The translations under genes and the position numbers were made by a program. Below the pieces are notes generated by a model. That model did no database searches. It was not told the origin of the DNA and saw only the letters and a program-made list of their open reading frames with translations. This document shows, piece by piece, positions 1-8,673 of a stretch of DNA of 40,686 bases. The DNA lies in assembly GCA_028131545.1 (NCBI GenBank), contig JAOICL010000020.1:1-40686 (forward strand), given 5' to 3'. How positions within the stretch are numbered: the stretch's first letter is position 1; the number at the start of each line of letters is the position of its first letter. Origin of the DNA: Vibrio sp. (GTDB lineage Bacteria; Pseudomonadota; Gammaproteobacteria; Enterobacterales; Vibrionaceae).

Positions 1-19
1 CTAGTATTCCGCTTTTGGG

Positions 20-2713
20 TTAAATACCCGCGAGAGTATTAATTTTATCGATGAGCAAGGTTCTTAGTGCTTCTTGTTCTTCGAGGTTGAGCTTCTGATT
101 ATCCTTATTGGTCAGAATAAATAAATCTTCCGCTCTTTCTCCAATGGTAATGATTTTCGCTGCATGTAAATGTAATTCTAAATCAGAAAAAGCACTCCCA
201 ATCGTAGCCAATAAACCAGGGCTATCCAGTGCGACTAATTCCAGCAACGTTTGTGTGTTGTTTTTTGCTGGAACAAAAATAATACCGGTCCGCACTTTAA
301 AGTATTTTAATTGGCTTGGTGCTCTACGCGCTTTGATATTAATTTTACTTTCTCTTTTTAGGGACTTTCCATCGAGTAACACTTTTTCTAAATGAGAAAC
401 TAACGCCTTGTGACGACTCGGGTCGATGGTTTTATTGTTGTTATCAAGAACAATAAAAGTATCGATGACATACCCATCTTTGCTTGTCATTACTCGAGCA
501 TCTTGAATGTTGCAATTTTTTCTATCAAGCTCTGCGGATATTCGTGTAAATAGGGCATGCTGATCGGGTGAATAAATAAAAATCTCCGTACCACCTCGAC
601 TGGTATTTTCACTCGCAATAACCATGGGTTTCGTATGCTCTGGATGCGCCAAAATATGTTGACTATGCCAAGCGATTTGAGCGTGAGTATGTCGCAGAAA
701 ATAATCAGCTTTAAATCGTTGCCATAATCGTTCTACTTCATAAGTATTAATATTCTCTTTACGTAGATCAGCTAAGGCCATTTGTTGGTTATGGCGAACA
801 CGTTCCCGTAAATCGACTGGATTTTCTAGCCCTCGTCTAAGCGCTCTTTGTGTCGAATGATAAAGCTCTGACATTAGAGTTCTTTTCCAGCCATTCCATA
901 AATCAGGATTGGTAGCACAAATATCAGCAACTGTTAAGCAGGTTAGATACTCTAAATAATCCTCATCTCGAATCGTTCGAGCAAACTCAGCAATCACATC
1001 AGGATCATAAATATCTTTTCTTTGAGCCGTTGTCGACATCAGTAAGTGATGTTGGACTAACCAAGAAACAAGTTTTGCTTCGGGTTTAGAAAAATCATGC
1101 TCAATACAAAAATCATAAGCTTCAACAGCACCAATCTCAGAATGATCCCCTCCACGACCTTTACCTATATCGTGGAAGATTGCAGCGATGGTTAACAGTT
1201 CTTTTTTCTGTATTCTTGGATAAATTTCACAGCAAATAGGGTGCTTATCACCGTTACTTGGGTCATTAAATGTATTAATGTGCTTGAGGACTCGATAGCT
1301 ATGTTCATCAACGGTATAAACATGAAATAGATCAAATTGCATTTGCCCAACAATTTGACTCCACTGTGGTAAATAGGCTGAGAGTACACCAAGTCGATGC
1401 ATTAATTGAAACGCTTTAGATAATGAGTTTGGATGACGACATAAAGTGATAAACTTTTCTCTTGCTTCGGGGATGGTGTGCAAATACTTGTTTAATCGAC
1501 GCTTAGCGGTTCTTAATTGCCTCAATGTATTGGGAGCAATTCCTGTTATTGATGCATCATCTGATATATGGATAAACATATCGATAATGGTCTCTGGACG
1601 AGCTTGAAATAAAGCGGGTTTCCTTGCTTCAATCAAATGTTTTCTTTTCTGAAAATCTCTAGAAATGAGGTTTGGCTCAATAGCAATACCATTATTTAAA
1701 ATAGCTTGATCAAATATTTTGAGTAGCATTTTATTAAGTTCAGAGACGCGATGAAGAGTTCGATAGAACGCCTTCATCATTTGCTCTACTCCTCTATTTC
1801 CTTGACCAGAGTAACCCATATGTTCAGCAACTTGGGGTTGTAAAGCAAAAGTTAACCTATTATCATAGCGTCGTAATTCAAGGTGTAAGGCAAATCGTAT
1901 ACGCCAAAGGAAGCTCTGACATTCAACTAATTCTCTGTATTCCGTGTTCGTCAAAAAGCCAAAAGCGCTCATTTCATATAATGACGTCGCTCCAAAATGT
2001 CGACGTGCAATCCAACTCAAGGTATGAATATCCCTTAATCCGCCAGGGCTAGATTTTATATCGGGTTCTAGATTATAACTGGTGTTATTAAAACGAGCAT
2101 GACGTGAGGCTTGCTCTTGAATTTTTGCTTTATAAAAAAGATCACTTGGCCAAAATTCATCAGACTTCATCTTTTCAGTTAATTCATTATATAGATCTTT
2201 ATCACCGCATAGGTATCGAGACTCTTGTAAATTAGTCCCCACAGAAAGATCATCTTTACCTATTTGAAGGCTTTCTTCTAATGTCCTAACTGCATGCCCT
2301 ACCGTTAGCTTTAAGTCCCATAAGAGGGTAATGAATTCACTGACATAACTTTCTTGCTTTGCTGATAGAGGGAATTTAGTTAGGAGTAAGATATCAATAT
2401 CAGAAAGAGGGTGTAGCTCACCTCGACCATAGCCACCTACAGCAATTAAACTGATGTGTTCAATCGTATCGAAATGAAAATAATCCCATAAGCGCTTTAA
2501 CAATGTATCGATATAATCGGTTCTTTGACGAATTAATTTGACAGCTGAGCGACGTTGGAAAAAGCGCTGTTTTTGATCATCAGCAAAGAGTGATAACTGT
2601 TCTTTGATATAAGGAGCCGTAATCTGATCATCAGAAAAGGCCTTTGGGGATATTGGAAGTTGTCTATTTTCCAAGGGGCTATTCGTACTACAATCCGGTA
2701 TTGGTGGGGGCAT
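20..2713 (-). CDS. glnD: Bifunctional [protein-PII] uridylyltransferase / uridylyl-removing enzyme GlnD
   Basis: Main nitrogen sensor: it uridylylates PII (GlnB) when glutamine is low and removes UMP when glutamine is high. Visible domains are an N-terminal nucleotidyltransferase with GGYGRGEL at residues 93-100 and the catalytic pair D105/D107, an HD hydrolase domain with FHDIGKG around H514-D515, and two C-terminal ACT domains (roughly 710-790 and 820-895) that bind glutamine. Length is 897 aa, against about 890 in E. coli. The ATG is preceded by GAGG at a good distance. The stop is only 19 bases from the window edge, so what follows it is not visible. The substrate gene glnB lies at 26035-26373 in this window. 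Assignment is essentially certain. Confidence 0.98.
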   Translation of the reverse strand: MPPPIPDCSTNSPLENRQLPISPKAFSDDQITAPYIKEQLSLFADDQKQRFFQRRSAVKLIRQRTDYIDTLLKRLWDYFHFDTIEHISLIAVGGYGRGELHPLSDIDILLLTKFPLSAKQESYVSEFITLLWDLKLTVGHAVRTLEESLQIGKDDLSVGTNLQESRYLCGDKDLYNELTEKMKSDEFWPSDLFYKAKIQEQASRHARFNNTSYNLEPDIKSSPGGLRDIHTLSWIARRHFGATSLYEMSAFGFLTNTEYRELVECQSFLWRIRFALHLELRRYDNRLTFALQPQVAEHMGYSGQGNRGVEQMMKAFYRTLHRVSELNKMLLKIFDQAILNNGIAIEPNLISRDFQKRKHLIEARKPALFQARPETIIDMFIHISDDASITGIAPNTLRQLRTAKRRLNKYLHTIPEAREKFITLCRHPNSLSKAFQLMHRLGVLSAYLPQWSQIVGQMQFDLFHVYTVDEHSYRVLKHINTFNDPSNGDKHPICCEIYPRIQKKELLTIAAIFHDIGKGRGGDHSEIGAVEAYDFCIEHDFSKPEAKLVSWLVQHHLLMSTTAQRKDIYDPDVIAEFARTIRDEDYLEYLTCLTVADICATNPDLWNGWKRTLMSELYHSTQRALRRGLENPVDLRERVRHNQQMALADLRKENINTYEVERLWQRFKADYFLRHTHAQIAWHSQHILAHPEHTKPMVIASENTSRGGTEIFIYSPDQHALFTRISAELDRKNCNIQDARVMTSKDGYVIDTFIVLDNNNKTIDPSRHKALVSHLEKVLLDGKSLKRESKINIKARRAPSQLKYFKVRTGIIFVPAKNNTQTLLELVALDSPGLLATIGSAFSDLELHLHAAKIITIGERAEDLFILTNKDNQKLNLEEQEALRTLLIDKINTLAGI

Positions 2714-2752
2714 AGGTCATCCTCGACGATAAAATACTAATCCTTTATCTTG

Positions 2753-2761
2753 AGTATACCA
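2753..2761 (-). promoter_or_regulatory. Possible extended -10 promoter for glnD
   Basis: On the minus strand the sequence reads TGGTATACT, an extended -10 (TGn plus TATACT), about 40 bases upstream of the glnD ATG. No convincing -35 is visible, which fits an extended -10 promoter. It lies between the map terminator and glnD, so glnD probably has its own start. Prediction by eye only. Confidence 0.35.
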
Positions 2762-2840
2762 TATAGGTTATTATCATCTGTGTGAATTTAATACGATCTA
2801 TGCGTCATTCGAGTGGTATTAACCTCGGAATTACGTGTAT

Positions 2841-2871
2841 AAAAAAGGCGCTGTCATCTTGAGCGCCTTTT
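2841..2871 (-). terminator. Rho-independent terminator after map
   Basis: A perfect 10-bp inverted repeat (AAAAGGCGCT / AGCGCCTTTT) encloses a 9-base loop. Read on the minus strand it is followed by a run of T, just after the map stop codon. It separates map from glnD. Confidence 0.85.
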
Positions 2872-2897
2872 ATTAGTCTAACTTTCTTCGTTTTATA

Positions 2898-3776
2898 TTA
2901 GATATTATTGAGCATACGAGGGATAGTATCATCCGATCTGTGTGTAAATATTTCACACCCAGTTTTTGTCACAACAATGGTATGTTCATATTGCGCGGAT
3001 TTTTTCCCATCACCGGTATAAACAGTCCAGCTGTCTTCAGCATCAACGGAGACACCAAATTTCCCTGCATTAATCATCGGTTCAACAGTGAAACACATAC
3101 CTTCTTTTAGAACACGTTTGTCATTGTTTTTATAATGAACAATTTGTGGTTCTTCATGGAAAACTTCGCCAATACCGTGACCGCAAAAATCTTTTACTAT
3201 TGAGAACTTATTACGTGGGTTTTTCTTATTATTTTCTTTAATGTGCTTCTCAATCGCGGTGCCAATGTCACCGACTTTAGAACCAGGTTTAATGGTGCGT
3301 AGACCAACATATAACGCTTCTTGAGTTACCATACATAGGCGTTTATCAGCAATGGAGGGCTCTCCAACGAAAAACATTTTAGAGGTATCGCCATGAAAGC
3401 CATCTGGGCGTTCTGATAAGTCTGCATTTTCATTGTTTGGAATGATAACGGTAATGTCGACGTTGATAATGTCACCGTTTTTCAATACTGCTGGCTTTAA
3501 TTGCCCATTACTGCCAGTCTCATCTTGCTCGGCTGGTACACCGTGGCACACAATGTGATTTATCGAAGTACAAATCGATTTAGGGAAGCCATGGTAATTT
3601 AGAGGAGCAGAATACGCGCCATGTTTAAGAGCGTAATCATGACAAATTGTGTTGAGCTCATCCGTTGTAACACCTTCTTTAATATAAGGCTCTATCATAT
3701 CTAGTGTATCGGAAGCCAGTTTACCAGCAATACGCATACGTTCGATGTCAGTAGGTGTCTTAATGTTTATCGACAT
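2898..3776 (-). CDS. map: Type I methionine aminopeptidase
   Basis: Removes the initiator methionine from nascent proteins; cytosolic two-metal enzyme. Metal ligands visible are D107 (NVDITV), D130 (FHGDTSKMF), the CGHGIG histidine, the TVEPMI glutamate and the YEH glutamate. The reading frame extends 7 codons upstream to a TTG, but I choose the ATG at 3776. It gives MSINIKT, the usual family start, and sits behind a purine-rich AGAGAG. Length is then 292 aa, against 264 in E. coli. The extra length lies in three insertions, near residues 84-97, 112-124 and before the CGHGIG motif. Divergent from rpsB, as in many gammaproteobacteria. Confidence 0.97.
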   Translation of the reverse strand: MSINIKTPTDIERMRIAGKLASDTLDMIEPYIKEGVTTDELNTICHDYALKHGAYSAPLNYHGFPKSICTSINHIVCHGVPAEQDETGSNGQLKPAVLKNGDIINVDITVIIPNNENADLSERPDGFHGDTSKMFFVGEPSIADKRLCMVTQEALYVGLRTIKPGSKVGDIGTAIEKHIKENNKKNPRNKFSIVKDFCGHGIGEVFHEEPQIVHYKNNDKRVLKEGMCFTVEPMINAGKFGVSVDAEDSWTVYTGDGKKSAQYEHTIVVTKTGCEIFTHRSDDTIPRMLNNI

Positions 3777-3847
3777 GGATATCTCTCTATAAATCAATAG
3801 TTCTGATGTCGACTGAGGTTAATTAACCTCAGTGATGGATTGTAGAG

Positions 3848-3876
3848 AGTATATATGAGTTCCCTATGAACCCCAA
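3848..3876 (-). promoter_or_regulatory. Possible sigma-70 promoter for map
   Basis: On the minus strand TTGGGG and TATACT are separated by exactly 17 bases, 70 bases or so upstream of the map ATG. The -35 is only partly consensus. Prediction by eye. Confidence 0.35.
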
Positions 3877-3947
3877 GCCCCCGATGATGTGTTATTCCAA
3901 CATCATAAAAAGTCTGAAGCTGTGTTTACTTTGTCAAAATTTCATTT

Positions 3948-3987
3948 TTAACTGGAAAAATGAGTCTGTTTTATGATATAAAGCGCC
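3948..3987 (+). promoter_or_regulatory. Probable rpsB-tsf promoter
   Basis: TATGAT at 3972-3977 is followed by a GCGCCCC discriminator (3983-3989 region), as in growth-rate and stringently controlled promoters of translation genes. A weak -35 (TTAACT) lies 18 bases upstream. A promoter here implies a leader of about 235 bases. Known: rpsB promoters of gammaproteobacteria carry GC-rich discriminators. The exact start is inference. Confidence 0.45.
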
Positions 3988-4122
3988 CCAGATTGTTATT
4001 GAACTTCTGTATGGATAGTCTTATTTTACCGTTTAGGTTTAAATGTAAGAGTGACATCAGGCGTTAATAATGGATCAAACACAAAATTATTTTTTAACTC
4101 ACACACATTTCGTCACATATTC

Positions 4123-4207
4123 CGGGGTGCTCTTTTTTCTCTGTTCTTAGATGATACAGAAGAAAATTTGGGGTCGGATATATGGGAAGTGTGGAGGCCT
4201 AACCCCG
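4123..4207 (+). promoter_or_regulatory. rpsB leader RNA element (S2 autoregulation, t44-like)
   Basis: CGGGGT at 4123-4128 is exactly complementary to ACCCCG at 4202-4207, a long-range helix that closes 73 bases immediately upstream of the rpsB ribosome binding site. The 3' part (GTGTGGAGGCCTAACCCC) is what I recall as the conserved rpsB leader of Enterobacteria, in which S2 protein represses its own translation and that of tsf. The Shine-Dalgarno AGAGG (4208-4212) abuts the helix, so its folding could control initiation. Confidence 0.7.
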
Positions 4208-4221
4208 AGAGGATTATTATT

Positions 4222-4950
4222 ATGGCAACTGTATCAATGCGCGATATGCTTAAAGCTGGTGTTCACTTTGGTCACCAAACTCGTTACTGGAACCCAAAAA
4301 TGAAGCCATTCATCTTTGGCGCTCGTAACAAAGTTCATATCATCAACCTAGAAAAAACTGTACCAATGTTCAACGACGTACTAGCTGAACTAGCTAAAAT
4401 CGGCGAGAAAAAAGGTAAAGTTCTTTTTGTAGGTACTAAGCGTGCAGCATCTGAGTCAATTAAAGAAACAGCAATCGCTTCTAACCAGTTCTACGTGAAC
4501 AACCGTTGGTTAGGCGGTATGCTAACGAACTACAAAACAGTTCGTCAATCAATCAAGCGTTTAAAAGACCTAGAAACTCAATCTCAAGACGGCACTTTTG
4601 AAAAGCTAACTAAGAAAGAAGCTCTAATGCGTACTCGTGAATTAGAGAAGCTAGAGAAATCTCTTGGTGGTATCAAAAACATGGGCGGTCTACCTGATGC
4701 ACTATTCGTAATCGATGCAGATAACGAACACATTGCAATCAAAGAAGCAAACAACCTAGGTATCCCAGTATTCGCAATTGTTGATACTAACTCTAATCCA
4801 GATGGTGTTGATTTCGTTGTTCCAGGTAACGATGATGCAATCCGTGCAATTAAACTGTACCTAGATGCAGCGGCTGCAGCAGTAAGCGAAGGCCGTAACA
4901 AGAATGTTGTTGAAGTTGCAGAGCAAGACGGTTTCGTTGAAGCTAAGTAA
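4222..4950 (+). CDS. rpsB: 30S ribosomal protein S2
   Basis: Structural protein of the small ribosomal subunit. The protein begins [18 protein letters not shown] and carries the [13 protein letters not shown] and FVGTKRAA signatures of S2. The longer open frame upstream (from 4051) is not coding: the ATG at 4222 has an AGAGG nine bases before it and gives 242 aa, against 241 in E. coli. Codon choice looks highly biased, as expected for a ribosomal gene. Forms an operon with tsf, separated by 126 bases that contain two hairpins. Likely controlled by its leader. Confidence 0.99.
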   Translation: MATVSMRDMLKAGVHFGHQTRYWNPKMKPFIFGARNKVHIINLEKTVPMFNDVLAELAKIGEKKGKVLFVGTKRAASESIKETAIASNQFYVNNRWLGGMLTNYKTVRQSIKRLKDLETQSQDGTFEKLTKKEALMRTRELEKLEKSLGGIKNMGGLPDALFVIDADNEHIAIKEANNLGIPVFAIVDTNSNPDGVDFVVPGNDDAIRAIKLYLDAAAAAVSEGRNKNVVEVAEQDGFVEAK

Positions 4951-4970
4951 TTAGCTCTAAACGAAACGCA

Positions 4971-5001
4971 TAGCATAGCGCTTGAATCAGGCGTTATGCT
5001 A
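4971..5001 (+). other. Stem-loop 1 in the rpsB-tsf spacer
   Basis: TAGCATAGCGC (4971-4981) pairs with GCGTTATGCTA (4991-5001), 11 bp with one G-U, loop of 9. There is no T run after it, so it is more likely an RNA-stability or processing element than a terminator. Confidence 0.55.
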
Positions 5002-5017
5002 TAGCGATATTTTAGCG

Positions 5018-5045
5018 TCAGAGGCTCTTATGAGCCTCTGATTTT
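5018..5045 (+). terminator. Hairpin with short T run between rpsB and tsf (attenuator or partial terminator)
   Basis: A perfect 10-bp stem TCAGAGGCTC / GAGCCTCTGA with a TTAT loop is followed by only four T. tsf starts 31 bases later with no obvious new promoter, so partial termination that sets the rpsB to tsf ratio is the likely role. Confidence 0.6.
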
Positions 5046-5076
5046 ACCTATCTTAGAAACTACTGAGGAATAGAGA

Positions 5077-5919
5077 ATGGCTGTTACTGCTGCTCTAGTT
5101 AAAGAACTGCGCGAACGTACTGGCGCAGGTATGATGGAATGTAAGAAGGCGCTAGTTGAAACAAACGGCGACGTCGAACAAGCAATCGAAAATATGCGTA
5201 AAAGCGGTGCTGCAAAAGCGGCTAAAAAATCTGGTAACGTAGCTGCTGAAGGCGCAATTATCATTAAAGAAGAGGGCGGTGTTGCTGTTCTTCTTGAAGT
5301 TAACTGCCAAACAGACTTCGTTGCTAAAGATGCAAGCTTCACAGCATTTGCTAATGAAGTTGCTGCAGCAGCACTTGCTTCTAAAGCATCGGTAGAAGAG
5401 CTAAAAGCTCAATTCGAAGATGCTCGTATCGCTCTAGTAACTAAAATTGGCGAAAACATCAGCATCCGTCGCGTACAATACGTTCAAGGTGCAGCAATCG
5501 CTTCTTACCGTCACGGTGAGAAAATTGGTGTAGTTGTTGCTGGTGAAGGCGAGACTGAAACGCTTAAGCACGTTGCTATGCACGTAGCTGCTTCACGTCC
5601 AGAGTTCCTAACTCCTGGTGATGTTCCTGCTGAAGTTGTTGAAAAAGAAAAAGCAGTTCAAGTTGAAATCGCTATGAACGAAGGCAAGCCAGCTGAAATC
5701 GCAGAGAAAATGGTTATCGGTCGTATGAAGAAATTCACGGGCGAAATCTCTCTAACTGGTCAACCGTTCGTAATGGAGCCAAAGAAATCTGTTGGTGATA
5801 TCCTAAAAGAGCGTGGTGCTTCTGTTTCTGCTTTCGTTCGCCTAGAAGTAGGTGAAGGTATTGAGAAGAAAGAAGAGATGAGCTTCGCTGAAGAAGTTGC
5901 TCTAGTTCAAAAAGGTTAA
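5077..5919 (+). CDS. tsf: Elongation factor Ts
   Basis: Guanine nucleotide exchange factor for EF-Tu. The N-terminal UBA-like part contains the family signature [16 protein letters not shown] at about residues 10-25, and the core contains [11 protein letters not shown] near residues 74-84. The ATG is preceded by GAGGA. Length is 280 aa, against 283 in E. coli. It is co-transcribed with rpsB and closed by a strong terminator 14 bases after the stop. Codon bias is as strong as in rpsB. Confidence 0.99.
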   Translation: MAVTAALVKELRERTGAGMMECKKALVETNGDVEQAIENMRKSGAAKAAKKSGNVAAEGAIIIKEEGGVAVLLEVNCQTDFVAKDASFTAFANEVAAAALASKASVEELKAQFEDARIALVTKIGENISIRRVQYVQGAAIASYRHGEKIGVVVAGEGETETLKHVAMHVAASRPEFLTPGDVPAEVVEKEKAVQVEIAMNEGKPAEIAEKMVIGRMKKFTGEISLTGQPFVMEPKKSVGDILKERGASVSAFVRLEVGEGIEKKEEMSFAEEVALVQKG

Positions 5920-5932
5920 TCAAACCTTTCTT

Positions 5933-5963
5933 AAAAACCGCAGACGATGTCTGCGGTTTTTTT
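5933..5963 (+). terminator. Rho-independent terminator after tsf
   Basis: AAAAACCGCAGAC / GTCTGCGGTTTTT is a perfect stem with a GAT triloop, followed by a T run. It closes the rpsB-tsf operon. Confidence 0.93.
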
Positions 5964-6288
5964 ATATGTCACGATCAAAATAAAATAGGCTTATGTCAAC
6001 TTTCTTATAATGTATCTTTTTATTCGTAAAAGTCTATTCACCACGATACATGTTAACGAGAGTATTTTCTTTTGATTATGAAATGAACACCATTTTAGTT
6101 TCTGTATTATGCATTTACTTTATCCGTCGGTATAATAAGCATGTATGGACAGTGTGGTAATGATTAATCTTCTAATCAATGTGGCACGTTGGGAAAAACA
6201 CGGTACTATTTAAGTTATCGGTTTAAGCCCAATGAATGCTTATCTATGACTGTTAATAAAATTGATTCTCTTTACTAAGGTAGACTCT
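5964..6288 (+). other. tsf-pyrH intergenic region with candidate pyrH promoters
   Basis: About 325 AT-rich bases without a gene. TATAAT occurs at 6006-6011 and again at 6131-6136. The second, about 155 bases upstream of pyrH, is followed by AAGC and is the better promoter candidate, though its -35 is weak. A small stem TGATTA/TAATCA (6161-6178) lies in the putative leader. Nothing else is recognisable. Confidence 0.4.
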
Positions 6289-7011
6289 ATGACAACCAAT
6301 ACGAAACCAACATATCAACGTGTATTATTAAAGTTAAGCGGTGAAGCTCTACAGGGCGAAGAAGGCTTTGGTATCGACCCTACTATTTTGGATCGCATGG
6401 CTAAAGAAGTGAAAGAGCTTCTTGAACTGGGTATCCAAGTTGGTGTTGTTATTGGTGGTGGTAATATATTCCGCGGAGCTGGGCTTGCAGCAGCAGGTAT
6501 GAATCGTGTTGTTGGCGATCATATGGGTATGTTAGCTACGGTAATGAATGGTCTAGCGATGCGTGATGCTTTACACCGTTCTGATGTGAATGCGCGTGTT
6601 ATGTCAGCTATCCCATTGCAAGGTGTATGTAGTGACTATAATTGGGCTGATGCGATTCGTGAACTTAAAAGTGGTCGAGTTGTCATTTTTTCTGCAGGGA
6701 CAGGTAACCCATTCTTCACAACTGATTCAGCAGCATGTCTACGTGGTATTGAAATTGAAGCTGATGTAGTCCTTAAAGCAACAAAAGTTGATGGTGTATA
6801 CTCAGACGATCCTGCTAAGAACCCAGAAGCTGAACTGTATAATGAGTTATCTTATGCCGAAGTATTAGATAAAGAATTAAAAGTCATGGACCTAGCTGCA
6901 TTCACATTAGCTCGAGATCATAAAATGCCAATTCGTGTATTTAACATGAATAAGCCAGGTGCTCTTCATCGAGTGATTATGGGTGAAAGTGAAGGTACAT
7001 TAATCAGCTAG
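6289..7011 (+). CDS. pyrH: UMP kinase
   Basis: Phosphorylates UMP to UDP in pyrimidine nucleotide synthesis; hexameric amino-acid-kinase-fold enzyme, allosterically activated by GTP and inhibited by UTP in this group. Motifs seen are [12 protein letters not shown] near the N-terminus, [11 protein letters not shown], and [16 protein letters not shown] in the nucleotide-binding part. The open frame extends 9 codons upstream to a TTG, but the ATG at 6289 follows AAGG at 8 bases and gives [14 protein letters not shown], 240 aa, against 241 in E. coli. Lies in the conserved order rpsB-tsf-pyrH-frr. Confidence 0.98.
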   Translation: MTTNTKPTYQRVLLKLSGEALQGEEGFGIDPTILDRMAKEVKELLELGIQVGVVIGGGNIFRGAGLAAAGMNRVVGDHMGMLATVMNGLAMRDALHRSDVNARVMSAIPLQGVCSDYNWADAIRELKSGRVVIFSAGTGNPFFTTDSAACLRGIEIEADVVLKATKVDGVYSDDPAKNPEAELYNELSYAEVLDKELKVMDLAAFTLARDHKMPIRVFNMNKPGALHRVIMGESEGTLIS

Positions 7012-7163
7012 TTAACACGATTATTCGTTTAGATGACCTTTTTTATGCAGTAAATTGGGTGAAATTAACGAAAACTTCAGATCATGAATGCTTTTTATAA
7101 CTTTCTTTAAATGAATGGTTTCCCTATTAGTAGGAAAGTTTGTAAACTAGCGTATTAAAAATC

Positions 7164-7197
7164 AAAGCATTGCACACTTATGTGATAGCAATGCTTT
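7164..7197 (+). other. Stem-loop between pyrH and frr
   Basis: AAAGCATTGC (7164-7173) and GCAATGCTTT (7188-7197) are perfect 10-bp complements with a 14-base loop that can add three more pairs (CAC/GTG). The tail (ATTCTAATTT) is only moderately T-rich. It could be a weak terminator of pyrH. A TATAAT at 7211-7216, right after it, may be the -10 of a separate frr promoter. Confidence 0.55.
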
Positions 7198-7254
7198 ATT
7201 CTAATTTAGATATAATGGACAACCTCTTAATTAGGGGCAACCGAAGGTGATATT

Positions 7255-7812
7255 GTGATTGATGATATTAAACAAAGTGCTCAAGAGCGCATGGATAAAA
7301 GCGTTGAAGCTCTAAAAAATAACCTAATGAAAGTACGTACCGGTCGTGCTCACCCAAGTTTATTATCGGGTATTTCCGTTGAATATTACGGCGCACCAAC
7401 GCCTCTGAATCAAATTGCGAACGTTATTGCTGAAGATGCAAGAACACTTGCTATTACTGTTTTTGATCGAGAGCTTACGCCTAAAGTAGAAAAAGCGATC
7501 ATGCAATCTGACCTTGGTTTAAACCCAATGTCAGCCGGTACGATTATTCGTGTCCCACTTCCACCGTTAACAGAAGAGCGTCGTAAGGATCTTGTAAAGA
7601 TTGTTCGTGGTGAAGCTGAAAATGGTCGTGTGGCAATTCGAAATGTTCGTCGCGATGCGAATAGTGATCTGAAAGCATTATTAAAAGAGAAAGAAATCTC
7701 TGAAGATGAAGATCGTCGCGCTCAAGATGATATTCAAAAGCTCACTGACATTGCAGTGAAAAAAGTAGATGAAGTCCTTTCATCGAAAGAAAAAGAGTTA
7801 ATGGAAGTTTAA
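7255..7812 (+). CDS. frr: Ribosome recycling factor
   Basis: Splits post-termination ribosomes together with EF-G. The 185 aa match the family's usual length and carry [12 protein letters not shown] and [12 protein letters not shown] in the N-terminal half and [20 protein letters not shown] in the long helical part. The start codon is GTG at 7255, with GAAGGTGA seven bases before it; [13 protein letters not shown] lines up with the E. coli N-terminus, so no other start is sensible. It is followed by a strong terminator. Confidence 0.98.
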   Translation: MIDDIKQSAQERMDKSVEALKNNLMKVRTGRAHPSLLSGISVEYYGAPTPLNQIANVIAEDARTLAITVFDRELTPKVEKAIMQSDLGLNPMSAGTIIRVPLPPLTEERRKDLVKIVRGEAENGRVAIRNVRRDANSDLKALLKEKEISEDEDRRAQDDIQKLTDIAVKKVDEVLSSKEKELMEV

Positions 7813-7830
7813 TTCCGCTAACTTATGTCA

Positions 7831-7870
7831 CACAAAAAGCGTTGCACGCGATGTGCAGCGCTTTTTGTGT
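7831..7870 (+). terminator. Rho-independent terminator after frr
   Basis: A 17-bp hairpin runs from CACAAAAAGCG (7831-7841) to CGCTTTTTGTG (7859-7869), continued inside by TGCAC/GTGCA around a GCGAT loop. One wobble pair. It lies 19 bases after the frr stop and only 38 bases before the uppS start. Confidence 0.9.
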
Positions 7871-7907
7871 TAACCTTACTAATAGGTTAAGACTTTATCT
7901 AGACATT

Positions 7908-8660
7908 ATGCAAAACCCACATATATCCCCAGAAGCATTACCAAAACACATAGCCGTCATTATGGACGGAAACGGTCGCTGGGCAAAAGCTCAGGGGAAA
8001 CCTCGAGTTTTTGGTCATAAGAATGGCGTTTCTGCCGTTCGAAAAACAATATCTACAGCGGCTAAATTAGGCATAGAGGCTATTACCTTATTTGCATTTA
8101 GTCGTGAAAATTGGCGTCGCCCAGAAGAAGAAGTGGGTTTGTTGATGGAACTTTTCATGATCGCTCTTTCACGAGAGGTTAAAAAGTTACATAAGAACAA
8201 CCTTCGCTTGCGAGTGGTGGGTGACAAAACACAATTTAGCCAAATATTACAGCGAAAAATAGAAGAAGCGGAGCTCTTGACTGGTAACAATACAGGCATG
8301 ACCGTGAACATCGCAGCTAACTATGGTGGTCAATGGGATATTACTGAAGCAGCTAAAGCGTTAACACGAGACGTTACAGCAGGTAAAATACAATCAGAAG
8401 ATATTACAGAGACTTTATTCTCGAATTATTTAACTATGTCAGATTTACCTGATGTAGATTTGTTGATTCGCACCAGTGGGGAATGTCGTATCAGTAACTT
8501 TATGTTATGGCAGTTAGCCTACGCTGAAATGTATTTTACTCCAGTATATTGGCCCGACTTTGGCGAAGAAGCCTTAGTTGAAGCCTTGACATGGTTTGTA
8601 GACCGGGAACGCCGTTTTGGCTGTACCGGAGAACAAATTAAAGCACTCATGAATAAATAA
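7908..8660 (+). CDS. uppS: Di-trans,poly-cis-undecaprenyl-diphosphate synthase
   Basis: Adds eight isopentenyl units to farnesyl diphosphate to make the C55 lipid carrier for peptidoglycan and O-antigen. Catalytic D20 lies in [21 protein letters not shown] and [15 protein letters not shown], which bind the second substrate, are present. The open frame begins further upstream inside the frr terminator, so I choose the ATG at 7908, giving 250 aa against 253 in E. coli. No good Shine-Dalgarno is visible, and there is little room for a promoter after the frr hairpin, so read-through or a promoter overlapping that hairpin is likely. cdsA follows after 13 bases. Confidence 0.96.
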   Translation: MQNPHISPEALPKHIAVIMDGNGRWAKAQGKPRVFGHKNGVSAVRKTISTAAKLGIEAITLFAFSRENWRRPEEEVGLLMELFMIALSREVKKLHKNNLRLRVVGDKTQFSQILQRKIEEAELLTGNNTGMTVNIAANYGGQWDITEAAKALTRDVTAGKIQSEDITETLFSNYLTMSDLPDVDLLIRTSGECRISNFMLWQLAYAEMYFTPVYWPDFGEEALVEALTWFVDRERRFGCTGEQIKALMNK

Positions 8661-8673
8661 CTAAGGTGTTAGC

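Larger units (their letters stand above)
3777..4221. other. map-rpsB divergent intergenic region (445 bases)
   Basis: No credible gene here. A frame runs from 4051 into rpsB, but its N-terminal part does not resemble S2 and it crosses the structured leader. The region holds a candidate map promoter (minus strand), a candidate rpsB promoter with a GC-rich discriminator, a long untranslated leader, and a conserved-looking closing helix just before rpsB. Confidence 0.75.

Noticed and set aside
4051..4221. N-terminal extension of the rpsB reading frame
   Set aside because: The extra 57 codons do not resemble S2 and cover the promoter-proximal leader with its closing helix; the ATG at 4222 has a proper ribosome binding site and gives the family length.
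4584..4976. 130-codon open frame antisense to rpsB
   Set aside because: Shadow produced by the strong codon bias of rpsB; serine- and alanine-rich translation without any family resemblance.
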